From the NCBI GenBank assembly GCA_034508935.3, contig CM067453.1:26242523-26306522 (forward strand): 64,000 nucleotides of DNA. The letters are read 5' to 3'. This stretch comes from Berghia stephanieae (lineage: Eukaryota > Mollusca > Gastropoda > Nudibranchia > Aeolidiidae). Position 1 is the stretch's first letter, and each line of letters starts with the position of its first letter. Below the pieces are notes generated by a model that did no database searches, was not told the origin of the DNA, and saw nothing but the letters and a program-made list of their open reading frames with translations. A program made the translations under genes and the position numbers. Positions 1 to 12,760 of the stretch are shown here, piece by piece.

Positions 1-580
1 AAAATTGTATTTAACGTACCATTTTCGTTAACAAAACCAAACTGCTCGTCACTTATCTCTGGAAAAATCTTGCTCCTCATTCTTTTCATAAGTATTCAAT
101 ATAATATTGTGGCCTGGCTCATTATGCTGATTGTTCTGTGTTGGTCACAATCAATAGTTCCTTGTGTTTTTTGGGTTTGATTTTTTTATTTTTTTTTTTT
201 TTTTTTGGGGGGGGGGGGGGGGTAATGAATACCGATTGTCTTAAAACATTAGGCAGTTCACCCTTTTCGTATTTGACATTAAAGGCATTTGTCAGACTGT
301 CTCTTCCCATATCGTCGAGGGCGTCAATCAATTCTATTGAGAAACTATCTTGGCCTACCGCTCTCCCCCCCCCCCCCCCCCCCAAACCTACTTAATCTTT
401 CCAAATGCAATGCATTAGCCCACATTAGGCTCTGATAAATCCACAACTAAAGGCAACGAAGAGCGAGACTAGATCTAGTTCGTGAAACTGTGTGTCTGTG
501 TGTATAGGCTACATACTACAATACTGTATAACATGGGCCTTATTGCTGGCCGACAGTGTGTAGCACAACACATACACACA

Positions 581-623
<43 letters not shown>

Positions 624-1724
624 GGGTCAGCTTGAAAGTATGTAATAGAGACACTATCCGAATGATAGGAATCGGTTATAACAGGGATTTTGGGCTGGTC
701 TCACCATCACTGTTATTCTGAAGTTCCACAATGTTGCGTGTACTAAGAAGGTCTGCCTAAAACAGCCATAGCATTTTCGTCCATGACCAGTGTGCAAAAG
801 GACTAAGTTTTCAATGTGTATGGGTATAATATGATAAAAGTATCTAGCCTTCGCCGATCATAATTAGGATCTTGGCTCATTTCATTTTTCAACTCCGATC
901 CGGAAGAGTAAATGAAATGAGAAATCAGCTTTCAGCACTATATGAAATCGTTCACCATAGCCTATCTGTTCTAGGATAAAAGAAGAATAAATATTTAAAA
1001 GGACCATGATGAGAAGAAAAAAATGTAAGCTCCAATTGACACGACAGCCTCCGCCAGGCCGAGAGAGAGAGAGAGAGAGATAGCTAGGGGAATTAGGGTA
1101 AAATTGTGCAAATTAGTGATGAAAGCACCAAATTTGGTACAAAGTAACTTGAGACCACTATTAATCGATGTTGATATAGAACCACATTGAGAAATTCCTC
1201 TAACAGTGTAAAATAGGGAGATGAAAATCCGCCTATATGAGCTATATTAAAACAAAGGGACGTAATCCAGGAAATATTTGTTGACAATTCGGCGCTTTAA
1301 AAATATATTATTTTTAGCCCGTGTAAGCGGTTGATTATTTTGGCTTAAATAATTATCATTGTTAAAAATGTGCCTATATGTGATATAGGACCGTATGGGC
1401 CGGTAGTATAGCTGTATTATGAGAACTGGAAGGGGGATGGTTGGAGAGGAGGAGATGGTGCTGGTATTAGTTTTACTTGTGTTGTGTTGGTCGTCATCGT
1501 GGTGAAGATGATGGTGGAAGTGATGTTGGTGATAATGATGATGATGATGATTATGAGGTGATTGTGGTGATAATAGTTGTGATGATGGTGATGATGTTGA
1601 TGAGGTGGTGGTGGTGATTTTGGTAGTGATGATGATGGTGATGATGGTGATGATGATGACGAAGACGATGATGATCAGGATGATGTTGATGATGATGTTG
1701 TGGTGGTGGTGATGGTAGTGGTAG

Positions 1725-1788
<64 letters not shown>

Positions 1789-2282
1789 AATGATGATGAT
1801 GATGAGTATGGTGATGATGAGGTGGTGGTGGTGGTGGTGGTGATAGTGGTAGTGATTATGGTGATGTTGGTAACTATTAATTTCGAAAATAAAAGACTTT
1901 CTTGGTGACGTATATTAACATTTTTGGATGATTAGGATCCAACAAAAATCATATTTATTAGACAAATGTCTGTGGAACACATTTTTCTTGGGGGGCTTGA
2001 GAGAATTCAACAGCAGCCTTTTCTAGTTTATCCCAATCTCTTTGAATTATTTTAACGGCGCAAGATAAGCCAATACCTCGTTGTCAGCTTTTTCCATGGC
2101 AGTGAGTTCAAGAAAACCAGATGTTGTCTTATTGAAGGCTAAAAACGTTTCCTTTCCTGAGGTTAGCCTGGTAGGACCGGCTGGAGTCTGTCTCTGAACC
2201 TGATTGGGTGAACATACGACTGGATGCAACCTCATTCACAGCATTCTTTCCTATACATCTTGATTAATTCTGGCAATTTATG

Positions 2283-2349
<67 letters not shown>

Positions 2350-2489
2350 GCTCTGTTCTATACATGAATGTTTTATATATAGCATGACTCCAGAAAGAAG
2401 CGCTTTTGTGAAACACAACGAATAACAACTTGCAACAACCTAACAGAAAACATGAATAAAACAACTCCAATCAGATGCTATATTATAAG
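1..2489. other. non-coding, simple-repeat-rich stretch
   Basis: No gene is seen. The stretch holds a T/G homopolymer pair near 181-222, a C run near 364-383, a CA tract at about 571-622, a GATGATG/GGTGGT-rich cryptic simple repeat at about 1431-1870 and a CT tract at about 2284-2348. The unique-looking piece at 1083-1190 reappears inverted and diverged at about 5236-5366, so it belongs to a dispersed repeat family. The short open frames here come from repeat tracts or have no recognisable domain. Confidence 0.7.
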
Positions 2490-3455
2490 ACTTTAGTAAA
2501 TCATTTGATAAAGTCATTTACCATACTCTGGCTATTAAACTGCGGAGATATGGAATCATGAGTAACACACACGACTGGATAATGGATTTTCTCACTAATC
2601 GTAAACAACTGAAAGAGCAATGTCAGACTCAGCTCCAGTACTACAGGTGTGTCCCTAGGTACCGTACTGGGTCCCCTCTTGTTCCTTATCTACATCAATG
2701 ATTTGCCTGAAAGATTGTCGCTAGGAACTCAACTGAGACTATTTGCGGATGACAGCCTTTTGTACAGACCAATAAGGCATAAGAAAGATTCAGAAATTCT
2801 TCACCGGGACCTTGGTTCCAGAAAATTACCAACAAAAGAAAGATAATACACAATACACAACAACACACTAGAAGACGTCACCAAAGCAAAATATCTCGGA
2901 GTAACGATAAACAATCGCCTGACCTGGAAAGATCACATTGCAAACATATACAGGAAGGCAAACTCCACCCTGGGATTCTTGAGAAGAAACCTCTTCGGCT
3001 ACAAAGTAACCATAAAAGAGAAATGCTATAAAGTTTATGTTAGACCAACACTCGAGTAAAGCGGTAAGATATGGGATCCCGATCACACCTCCGAAATTAG
3101 GTAAATAGAATCAATCCAAAAAAAAGCTATAAAAATCGTTCAACAAAATCCTCAAACAAATCAAAGTCATATATGACACCCCATTTGGAACCATTGATGA
3201 AGGAAAGGAGAGAGAAGAATAAACTAAATGTATTTTACAAAGGTCAGGTCAGGTGTCATTACACGGCCTCCAACAGAACAAGAGGAAACCTGGCAAATTT
3301 ATGTTGCCACAATCTAGAGTGGACTACCATCTTCAGTCGTTTCTGCCCTCAACTATACGACTTAGGAACAATTTGGATAACTCCCAGTTAAACAATTGGG
3401 TATACTGCTGCTGAGCCTTCCACGTGAAGTTTCTGCTTGAAGAGGAAGAAGAAGA
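2490..3455 (+). mobile_element. LINE (non-LTR) reverse-transcriptase fragment, degenerate
   Basis: Translation gives palm-domain motifs of a non-LTR reverse transcriptase. An aspartate block resembling 'SKSFDKVYHTLAIKLRRYGI' is followed at about 2649-2760 by '[18 protein letters not shown]' and then '[12 protein letters not shown]', which holds the catalytic FADD box. After a stop, about 2850-3080 encodes the usual downstream block ('TKAKYLGVTINNRLTWKDHI', then 'STLGFLRRNLFGYK'). This order is typical of Jockey/CR1-group LINEs. The frame changes and stops several times and no endonuclease half is present, so it is a 5'-truncated, dead copy. The 3' end is not sharply defined; an AG-rich tract near 3440 may be its tail. 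Confidence 0.85.
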
Positions 3456-4424
3456 AACAATTTCAGCAACAGCAAAACTAGACCTTTGTTTGTTTTGGTA
3501 ATATTCAGCATTTTTTATGTTCATAAAACGGACATGACAAATCTTCTGAAAATGAACTTCCTGCGCAATCAAATCTCTATTTGAGAATATGGAGAGAATC
3601 TGGACATCGTTTATAATTTCTGCAGCCACGCGGATATTTTCGTTCATGTCTTTTGTCGTTATTGAATGGAGGGAAGCTTCATCTTATTGTTGCAAAGCAT
3701 ACAATGTGTCCTATTTCTTGTGATAACGTCATCTGAGGGAAAACGCATATTCTGCCTCCTTGGACAGTGGGATGATGAGAGATTGTCTTGATCGGGATAA
3801 TTTGACAAGTTTTCTAGTGATTTCTCATTTTTCACAGCGAGCCTTCTGATTTTTTGTGGCCGTATATCAAGAGCGACAGAATTTGTGCCATTTGGTATCA
3901 TTTTGCTTCAGGACCTCCAGTGTATCCTCAGAGCGGTCTTCAACAGACAAATCTAGCTTGTCACTATCATTTGCTAATCCGTTAAAAGTCTTAACACCAT
4001 AGCTGGTAGAACACTACGCTACAAAAGTCACGTACCATTAAACCACAAGATTTCCGCTTTGACAGAGCTGGGCATTCTAATTTTATTTTATTTTTACCTC
4101 TTGACAAATTAATCATTTTGACCAATCCACCTAAATACTACACTTTGCCATTATATAATTGTTAGTAGTTAGTACAAGATTTAGTACATTGTCAATGCCA
4201 TGATTTAATGGTTTAAGTGACTTGATCACGGGATTGTTGGTGATGAGGTTGAGGCGGTTCATGATGGTCATGTTAAAGAGGATGATGATACGGACATTTT
4301 CAACCTGATATTTGATTTGAACCATATTATTACGCAAACCATAATATTAACATATCTGTATTGAATTAGTGTGGCACATTAACATTGATGCTTAAGCGAT
4401 ATCTAGGTGCTCGGTATGCTGCTA
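3456..4424. other. intergenic, no gene recognised
   Basis: Short minus-strand open frames exist (the longest about 100 codons, near 3333-3647), but none carries a recognisable domain, splice context or biased codon use. I see nothing I can name. Confidence 0.5.
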
Positions 4425-4618
<194 letters not shown>

Positions 4619-6164
4619 GAGGTGGGTAAAGGCGACAGAGTTCAAGTAGACACCGTTTCGTGACCTCGCCGACCCGAAAGCAGACGACGCAACTAGCAAC
4701 CGCAGAATGCGATGCATTGTTTATAGATATCTTCACATGAGCGGGAGTCTATTATTTTCAAATAATTCTAATTTAATAAGACATTAAGAAAATAAAGATT
4801 ATACTCTGAAAGCTATCGGAATATACAAAAGATATGAGAGGGAAAAAAATCATGTTTGTTTTTTGTTTTTCTCGTATTCGTATTCGACCACCAAAACTTT
4901 GATTTCTTCGATTTCACAATCTCATGTTCCGCGTTCCAATGCCGGTAAAATTTGAAATAACCAAATTGGTAAACTTTTGGATTAAAAACAAATACTTTTT
5001 AAAATTATGTTACTCTCTTGGTGAATGAATAAATTTGATAAGTTGTATGTTATGAATAAATGATAAGTTATACTTCCGATTTCGATTTAAGTAACAAGGT
5101 ACATTATGTGTACTCGGTACCAATGACGTAGTCTGTGACCTTTTGGCACCAAAGCAAAATGTCGTTGTGAAGGCGGCAAGTTTCATCACCACCGTGAATT
5201 TTTACACGATTTAAATTGCTGATATCTCAGCTCTTGGAGTGATGAGAAAGTGGTTCTATATCACAATTTAAACCTTAGAGCACGAACTTTTTTTCATAAA
5301 AAAATTCATGCTTTCATCACTAATTTGCACAATTCGGGGGTTTTATGTCCCTAATTCCCCTTGCTAAGAGAGAGAGAGAGAGGGGGGGGGGGGAGGGAAT
5401 CAATTGGATCCTGAGTTTGACACTGACCTCGTGACTTTTATTCTCTGTTTTCATCTGGCATTTCTCCCCACAGACTATGCTTCTCCTTACCCTATTTTTC
5501 TCATCGTTATTGATACAAGTGCACGCTCCACACTTTTTCTGAACTGCAGGTTATTTGTTGTTTTGCTGAATATATTTTCTCAACCCGCCAGTCTGGCAAA
5601 TCTATCTGCATAGGAAATAGGAAGTTCCGGTGCCAAAAGTTATTATTGCGCATGCGCTATTGATTGTCGGCAAGAAGGTAACGAGAAACCGTTGAGACAA
5701 AAAAAAAGGTAAATATTACATTTATTCGCATAATTCAGCAGAAAATGACTCACTTTGTTCCTTTTGACGATAAGATAAACTTATATTTAAATTGGAAACC
5801 AAATTATTTCCGCCCAAATTACAACGCATTTACTTATGTCTAAGAATTTTACTTGGTCGGTCATTATGCAAAATGGCGGGCTTCTCGCCAATACAAAAAG
5901 ATGCATTTTTTCGACAACCCTAATTTATATCTATTATGTGATAAAGAATGCCGAATTGAGATCAAGACACTTGAAAGATACCGACGATCTCATATAGTAG
6001 GATTTCGTAATTCAATATAGGAGGCGCTAATAATAACGAGCTTCTAATTGATCTATAGAGAGATGGGCCGGAGGAGTGGAACTTGGCCCTTTAACTTTAA
6101 CTTTAATTTTTTAAATAGATTGTCCGATGAATTTAAATATAAAATAGCTTAACCCCAACCTGCA
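4619..6164. other. intergenic, no gene recognised
   Basis: AT-rich sequence with a GA/G tract at about 5367-5396. The segment 5236-5366 is the inverted, diverged partner of 1083-1190. No domain-bearing frame is seen. Confidence 0.5.
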
Positions 6165-6432
6165 AAATCAATATAGATTTGAAGATACATTTGTTTTCGA
6201 TAAAAAGAAACAATCCTTGATGATGAGTTTAAAAAGTTACCCATGTTGAAATTATTTCGTAATTTTCAATCCTTGCGACGTGATATCTTCTTGGGCTTCG
6301 ACTTCGTGTCGTTGGTCAATAGTCAATCCTCATTCGAGGAACGAGGGATGTTGGTTTAAAAAAAATAAAAAAGACCAGTTTTTAAGAAAAAGTTTTATTA
6401 AGAAAAGATTGCGGAAGAAGTGTCACTAGAGA
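6165..6432 (+). repeat. degenerate direct copy of the palindrome core module
   Basis: This piece matches the core of the right palindrome arm (about 9356-9600) in the same orientation. Shared landmarks are 'AGATTTGAAGAT' followed by 'CATTTGTTTTC', then 'CAATCCTTGATGA', and finally an AAGTTTTATTAAGAAAAGAT-like stretch leading to 'AAGTGTC'. It is much more diverged than the two arms are from each other, and it ends at the outer limit of the left arm. Confidence 0.7.
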
Positions 6433-7027
6433 GCCTCGCCTTTGGCCGACCAACCTCCGCTGCACGTCCAACTCGCCTTGAGCATGCATTCACGTAAAAT
6501 ATAAAGATTTTTTTTAAAAACCTACCTCTGTTTCAAAAACTAGCATCTTTCAACTTTCTAAGAAACATTTTGATTTTTCAGAACTTTAGTTCGTTAAAAA
6601 AATACCGGCCAATCTGACCCGTTGAGTCGAATGGAAACGAAATTTTGTTGTTTACACGGTTCAAAGGAAATGCCGTAAATAAGCTTTCATGGACTTCCTG
6701 TGTTGTTTTTACAGTGTCACGTGACCGTTTTGAGAAATTTGTCGTCTGCTACAAATAATTAGACCGGTAGTGGGTAGATATTTTCGTTGGAGCAGAGAAA
6801 AAGTGAGTATTATTTCTTGGACTTGTAGAGAGGCCTAGGGTCCACCAGCAGTCAAGTTGATTGAATAAAAGAAAAAAGGCCTTTTTTATCCGCCGCCACC
6901 ACCACCGTGAGACAGGAGAAGGGGGGGGGGGGTGTTGCATTAAGACGAAAGGGAGACGTGTCGCTTGGTGACCTTGTGTGACGTAGAGCATCTCAAGGAT
7001 GCTGGCAGCAGTTGCAGGTGTTCTTAA

Positions 7028-7240
7028 CCCCTTAACGGCGAAGCTAATTTTTTGCTTTTAGATAATAGTTTGCTTTTTATCTTTATTATTGTTAACGGGG
7101 AATACAGCGTTTCCACCAAGAGAGCAGTCAGACTATCGCAACTCGGACTTCAATTGTCTATAATCGTTTTGCCGTTACTTGTCTTTTGATGATAGAAGAT
7201 TTGGTGTTAGGTCAAAGATCGAATTTCGCCGCTAAAAGGT
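7028..7240. mobile_element. MITE M1, piggyBac-like ends (left arm)
   Basis: A 213-bp element preceded by TTAA. It has terminal inverted repeats CCCCTTAACGGCGAA (left) and, read on the other strand, CCTTTTAGCGGCGAA (right). The TTAA target and CCYTT start are known features of piggyBac-group elements. The right-hand TTAA has become TTGC. The interior shares 'GTTTCCACCAAGAGAGCAGT' and 'TTGTCTTTTGATGAT' with M2 and M3. It carries no coding capacity. Confidence 0.7.
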
Positions 7241-7387
7241 TGCATTGCTACTGGATTTGCTCCCCCCCCCCCCACCTTTTTTTTTTCTTCTTTTTTTTTT
7301 CACCTTAGTATTGTTGATTGCTATTTCCTTTTTTATGATTAGCAAGTGCCGTAGGAGTCTCACAGGATGCAGGAGTACTGCAATTAA

Positions 7388-7645
7388 CCCTTTGCCAGTG
7401 ACACTGATTTTTTTTGTTTTCAAATAATAGTCTTCATTTATATTATTTTTTTAACGCAGAAAAAAAAAACGTTTCCACCATAAGAGCAGTAAGAATATTG
7501 ATAAAAAGCGCTTTGAGCATGTTGGGTGGATATTGCCCTCTATAAAAGCTCAAATTCTTAAATTGTAATTTGTTTTTTGTCTTTTGATGAAAACGGTAAG
7601 ATTTTATTTTTGGTCCAAGTAAGATTGATATTCGCCTTTAAAAGG
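7388..7645. mobile_element. MITE M2, piggyBac-like ends, with internal SINE tail (left arm)
   Basis: A 258-bp element flanked on both sides by TTAA (7384-7387 and 7646-7649). It starts CCCTTTGCCAGTGACACTG and ends TTCGCCTTTAAAAGG. It is longer than its relatives because about 7500-7562 contains a SINE/LINE tail (AGCGCTTTGAGCATG, then a diverged CTATATAAAAGCTCAA) that M1 and M3 lack. Confidence 0.75.
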
Positions 7646-7693
7646 TTAAGTTGTTTTGTTTTTCCAGGTTTTTTTTGTTTTGTTTTTCAAATG

Positions 7694-8150
7694 CGGATAC
7701 GCTGCTTCTTCCTTTTTTTTTTTCCTCAACTGGCAAGCTATCGCTGTACTTACCCGCATGGCTTGCACACACAAAAGGAAACATCAAGGTCACAAAACCT
7801 TACATCCAGGTCACAAAATCAGACAACTAGGTCACACATCAAGACATCTCTGTTTCGTTTGTTCCAAGATAGCAAAACAAACCAGACGTCTTGGAGTTCG
7901 AAAGAGCTTTCCATAAAATATTTGGTATTTGCAAGACCCCAGAAACCAATTCCCTATACAGCTCTTGTGCACGGTTACTTATGACCTTGATTTCTTTCGT
8001 ACCCACCCCCAAAATCCCACTTATTGTGTGTTATAGGCAGAACATAATAAATAGCTGGGCTGCCACATGCGTGACTAAATTGGCCAAAGAGAGAATCTAT
8101 ACTTTGGCATTAGACACCAATTACCTGATGTCTTGGTTTTTAATCCTAGC
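7694..8150. other. block present only in the left palindrome arm
   Basis: Reading outward from 'TTTTTCAAATG', the right arm continues directly to 'AGTGAGAG', whereas the left arm has about 460 bp in between. It is either an insertion on the left or a deletion on the right; the edges share only a few bases and no clear target duplication is seen. Open frames cross it but carry no recognisable domain. Confidence 0.6.
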
Positions 8151-8393
8151 CGAGTGAGAGATAAAAAACAAAACAGTCATACATGTATCTGCAAACAGCA
8201 GAACGTTTTCATTTTACAATGAGATGGGAAGGGGAAGGGATAACACTATGACAAGAGAGAGAGAGAGAGATGGGGGGGGGGGGGGATAGTAAGGGGGAAT
8301 GGGAAAAGATGAAAGAAACAATGGGTTGCCTGATGACGTAGATCAAAGGATTGTTACAGCGGTGTTCACGGTGCGTACTTCGTGAAATTTTAA

Positions 8394-8591
8394 CCTTTTA
8401 CAGTGACACTGATTTTTTTCTCCAGGTGGCTTATGCAGAATAGATCGTTTCCACCAAGAGAGCAGTAGTAAGAGTATATTTCGACTCGGGCTTCAATTAA
8501 ACTATAAATCGCAAAGCTTGTCTTTTAATGATAACATTAAGACTAAGATCTGGAGTTTGGGGAGTGTAAGATGGAATCTCGCCATTAATGG
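8394..8591. mobile_element. MITE M3, piggyBac-like ends (left arm)
   Basis: A 198-bp element flanked by TTAA on both sides (8390-8393 and 8592-8595). It starts CCTTTTACAGTGACACTGA and ends CTCGCCATTAATGG. It shares the internal 'TTTCCACCAAGAGAGCAGTA' block with M1 and M2 and the 'TTTCGACTCGGGCTTCAATT' block with M1. Confidence 0.75.
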
Positions 8592-9919
8592 TTAAAATTG
8601 TTTGATTTTTTTAAAAATAACACACACACACACACACACGAGCGTGCGCGGTCACGACAGCGAGGACCATCTATTGCTTGTGTTGCAACGGTAAACCAGT
8701 TTACCTGTACGTAGATCCTGAGGCTAGATGCCCCGTTACCGTGTACGTAGGCACTCCCAAAAAAAAAAAAAAAAGAGACACACACACATACACACGCACA
8801 CACACACACAGTCTCGCATCCGCTACGAACTAATTTTGCGCACCAATTTTTACTGCACTAATGCACCAAATTGCATACCTATCTAGGGTCACTTTTTTCC
8901 GTATCTTTTTCTCAATAAACTTTTTAAAAAACCTTTGTTTTGCGCGGCAGGCGGCAGGCACTTGGCACTAGGGGGCACCAACCATTGGACAGACGAAAAA
9001 AAAAACACGATTTCGCGAGGAATGAATAATGAAAATATTTAGGATATAATTTCAAACACAACTTTTGAAATTCATCAAGGATTGTCTAGTACCGAATGTT
9101 TTTTGATAGAAAACAAATGTAGCTTCAAATCTAAACTGCTTTTGACGGTAAGCGGTAAGTTTTTATTTATTTTTCTGTCCAAACGAATGATTTGTCCTGG
9201 TTATAGAAGCTAAGTATTGGTAACACCGGCTCAGCTCTCTAGATATGCAATCTGGTAGAGAGCTGCGCCGGTGTTACCAATACTTAGCTTCTATACCAGG
9301 ACAAATCATTCGTTTGGACAGAAAAATAAATAAACTTACCGCTAACCGTCAAAAGCAGTTTAGATTTGAAGATGCATTTGTTTTCTATCAAAAAACATTC
9401 GGTACTAGACAATCCTTGATGAATTTCAAAAGTTGTGTTTGAAATTATATCCTAAATATTTTCATGGTTCATTCCTCGCAATATCGTGTGGGTTTCCGTC
9501 TGTTACTACGTCTGGTGCCGGTGCAGTGCAAGCAAAACAAAGGTTTTTTAAAAAAGTTTATTGAGAAAAAGATACGGAAAAAAGTGTCCCTTGATAGGTA
9601 TGCAATTTGGTGCATTAGTGCAGTAAAAATTGGTGCGCAAAATTAGTTCGTAGCGGATGCGAGACTGTGTGTGTATGTGTGAGTGTGTGTGCGTGGCCTT
9701 CGTGAACTCTTAGTATAACGAAGGCCGTGGTGTGTGTGTGTCTCTTTCTTTTTTTGGGGGGGGGAGTGCCTACGTACACGGTAACGGGGCATCTAGCCTC
9801 AGGATCTACGTACACGTAAACTGGTTTACCGTTGCAACACAAGCAATAGATGGTCCTAGCTGTCGTGACCGCGCGTGCTCGTGTGTGTGTTATTTTTTTA
9901 AAAATCAAAACAATTTTAA

Positions 9920-10117
9920 CCATTAATGGCGAGATTCCATCTTACACTCCCCAAACTCCAGATCTTAGTCTTAATGTTATCATTAAAAGACAAGCTTTGC
10001 GATTTATAGTTTAATTGAAGCCCGGGTCGAAATATACTCTTACTACTGCTCTCTTGGTGGAAACGATTTATTCTGCATAAGCAATCTGGAGAAAAAAATC
10101 AGTGTCACTATAAAAGG
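9920..10117. mobile_element. MITE M3, mirrored copy (right arm)
   Basis: Reverse-complement counterpart of the element at 8394-8591. TTAA is kept on both sides (9916-9919 and 10118-10121). It was copied with the palindrome rather than inserted separately, because the flanks match as well. Confidence 0.75.
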
Positions 10118-10242
10118 TTAAAATTTCACGAAGTACGCACCGTGAACACCGCTGTAACAATCCTTTGATCTACGTCATCAGGCAACCCATTGTTTCTTTC
10201 ATCTTTTCCCATTCCCCCTTACTATCCCCATTCCCCCCCCAT

Positions 10243-10313
<71 letters not shown>

Positions 10314-10464
10314 TTGTCATAGTGTTATCCCTTCCCCTTCCCATCTCATTGTAAAATGAAAACGTTCTGCTGTTTGCAGATACATGTATGATTGTTTTGT
10401 TTTTTCTCTCTCACTAGGCATTTGAAAAAAAACAAAAACCTGAAAAAAAAACAAAACAACTTAA

Positions 10465-10714
10465 CCTTTTAAAGGCGAATATCAATCTTACTTGGACCAA
10501 AAATAAAATCTTACCGTTTTCATCAAAAAACAAAATACAATTTAAAAACATGAGCTTTTATATAGGGCAATATCCACCCAACGTGCTCAAAGCGCTTTTT
10601 ATCAATATTCTTACTGCTCTTATGGTGGAAACATTTTTGTTTTTCTGCGTTAAAAAATAATATAAATGAAGACTATTATTTGAAAACAAAAAAATCAGTG
10701 TCACTGGCAAAGGG
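10465..10714. mobile_element. MITE M2, mirrored copy (right arm)
   Basis: Reverse-complement counterpart of 7388-7645. TTAA is intact on both sides (10461-10464 and 10715-10718). It contains the same captured SINE tail. Confidence 0.75.
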
Positions 10715-10868
10715 TTAATTGCAGTACTCCTGCATCCTGTGAGACTCCTACGGCACTTGCTAATCATAAAAAGGGAAATAGCAGCAACCACCAATAATAA
10801 GGTGAAAAAAAAAAGAAGAAAAAAAAAGGTGGGGGGGGGGGTGAAGAGCAAACCCCGTAGCAATGCAA

Positions 10869-11061
10869 CCTTTTAGCGGCGAAATTCGATCTTTGACCTA
10901 ACACCAAATCTTCTATCATCAAAGGACAAGTAACGGCAAAACGATTATAGACAATTGAAGTTCGAGTTGTGATAGTCTGACTGCTCTCTTGGTGGAAACG
11001 ATAATAAAGATAAAAGCAAACTATTATCTAAAAGCAAAAAATTAGCTTCGCTGTTAAGGGG
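10869..11061. mobile_element. MITE M1, mirrored copy (right arm)
   Basis: Reverse-complement counterpart of 7028-7240 and slightly shorter. The outer end keeps TTAA (11062-11065); the inner side has the same degenerate GCAA seen in the left arm. Confidence 0.7.
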
Positions 11062-11631
11062 TTAAGAATACCTGCAACTGACAGTATCCTTGAGATGCTC
11101 TACGTCACCAAGGTCACCAAGCGACACTTTCGTCGGCATGCACCCCTTTCAAGGTGGTGGTGGCGGCGGATAAAAAAGACCTTTTTCTCTTTCATTCAAT
11201 CAACTGGTCTGCTGGTGGACCCTGGGCCTCTCTACAAGTACAAGAAATAATACTCACTTTTTTTCTGCTCCAACGAAAATATCTACCCCCCACCGGTCTA
11301 ATTATTTGTAGCAGACGTCAAATTTCTCAAAACGGTCACATGACACTGTAAAAACAACACAGGAAGTCCATGAAAGCTTATTTACGGCATTTCCTTTGAA
11401 CCGTGTAAACAACAAAATTTCGTTTTCATTCGACTCAACGGGTCAGATTGGCCGGTATTTTTTTAACAAACTAAAGTTCTGAAAAATCAAAATGTTTCTT
11501 AGATAGTTGAAAGATGCTAGTTTTTTAAACAGAGGTAGGTTTCAAGGCGAGTTGGACGTGCAGCGGAGGTTGGTAGGCCAAAGGCCCACCTCTCTACATG
11601 AAATGATTTTGCATGATAAGAATCAAGAAAT

Positions 11632-12360
11632 AGGCACTTAAATGAAGGGCTAAATCTGTGTCACAGTTCTCCCATTTACCTGTGTGACCGCTAGTTATCG
11701 TTTGTGAGCTGCAGGCTAAAACCATGGCTTGGTTAAATTGAGATATCTCTGGTATTAATTTACAGAATTAGATCAATTAAATACCAAAATAAAGGGCATT
11801 GAACGCCCTATCATTTGGTACAATTACCGTTTCCCTCCTTAAATTCATTTAGAAGATATTGTAATTGAAAGATAGCTTACTTTTAGTGGGCAAGAAAATC
11901 AAGCCGTTTATCATCATTCATGAAAAAATTCCCTTAAAACATAAATAATCATAAAATTCAATCATTTTCCTTTCCAATGATACCATTTTCAACTTTCAAA
12001 ACTGCTTCCAGGATACCCTTTGAGCATTCCATAAAATCACACTCATTTCAAAATCTACCAAAGTAACGCCATTTCAGCTTGGACTGCCGTGGTCAGCGTC
12101 AGTCATTGGCTCCTAGCCTTGTGACGTCACAGTGTTTCAGGGGAATCCCCTTTCGTTTTTTCAGTCAGCTGGTGCCCAATTTCAGGCTGATTCCTATAGT
12201 AATTTTTGGGTGTTTTTAAGGCATAAAAAATTGAATAACTCTGCTTCTATATAACCTAGAGACAAAATTCAACGGTTTTATCATCGGAATGGTATACTGC
12301 ATCATGGTCAACCAGATTTTATACTGTCATTTGAAAACTGAATTTTCATTTAAGTGCCTA
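11632..12360. mobile_element. non-autonomous DNA transposon with perfect 16-bp TIRs
   Basis: The left end TAGGCACTTAAATGAA (start good to about 1 bp) and right end TTCATTTAAGTGCCTA (12345-12360) are exact reverse complements. The flanks read CAAGAA(A) and CAAGAA(G), a likely 6-7-bp target duplication. The ~730-bp interior has no open frame of note, so it is a MITE or internally deleted element. The superfamily is not determined. It sits between the right palindrome arm and a degenerate relative of the arm sequence. Confidence 0.75.
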
Positions 12361-12365
12361 CAAGA

Positions 12366-12760
<395 letters not shown>

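Larger units (their letters stand above)
6427..11598. repeat. large palindrome (about 5.2 kb inverted duplication)
   Basis: The left arm (about 6427-9240) and right arm (about 9257-11598) are reverse complements around a 16-bp spacer. The centre reads AGCTCTCT, spacer, AGAGAGCT, and the spacer ends also pair (AGAT/ATCT). Outer landmarks match, for example 'CCAACCTCCGCTGCACGTCC' at the left edge and its complement near 11552-11571. The left arm is longer mainly because of a block at about 7694-8150. The arms differ in microsatellite length and show patches of clear divergence (for example 8945-9010 against 9465-9530), while other stretches of nearly 100 bp are identical. There is no coding content; three MITEs lie in each arm. 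Confidence 0.9.

Noticed and set aside
7577-7984. 135-codon frame as a gene
   Set aside because: It crosses the end of a MITE, a poly-T run and the left-arm-only block, and no domain is visible.
9245-9646. Two successive frames in the right arm as a coding gene
   Set aside because: They are short, match no known domain, and the same sequence in the left arm and in the copy at 6165 does not keep the frame.
6427-11598. Palindrome as a pure assembly artefact
   Set aside because: The arms differ by substitutions, tract lengths and a ~460-bp block, which a strand-switch artefact of one molecule would not produce. Long-read proof is still lacking.
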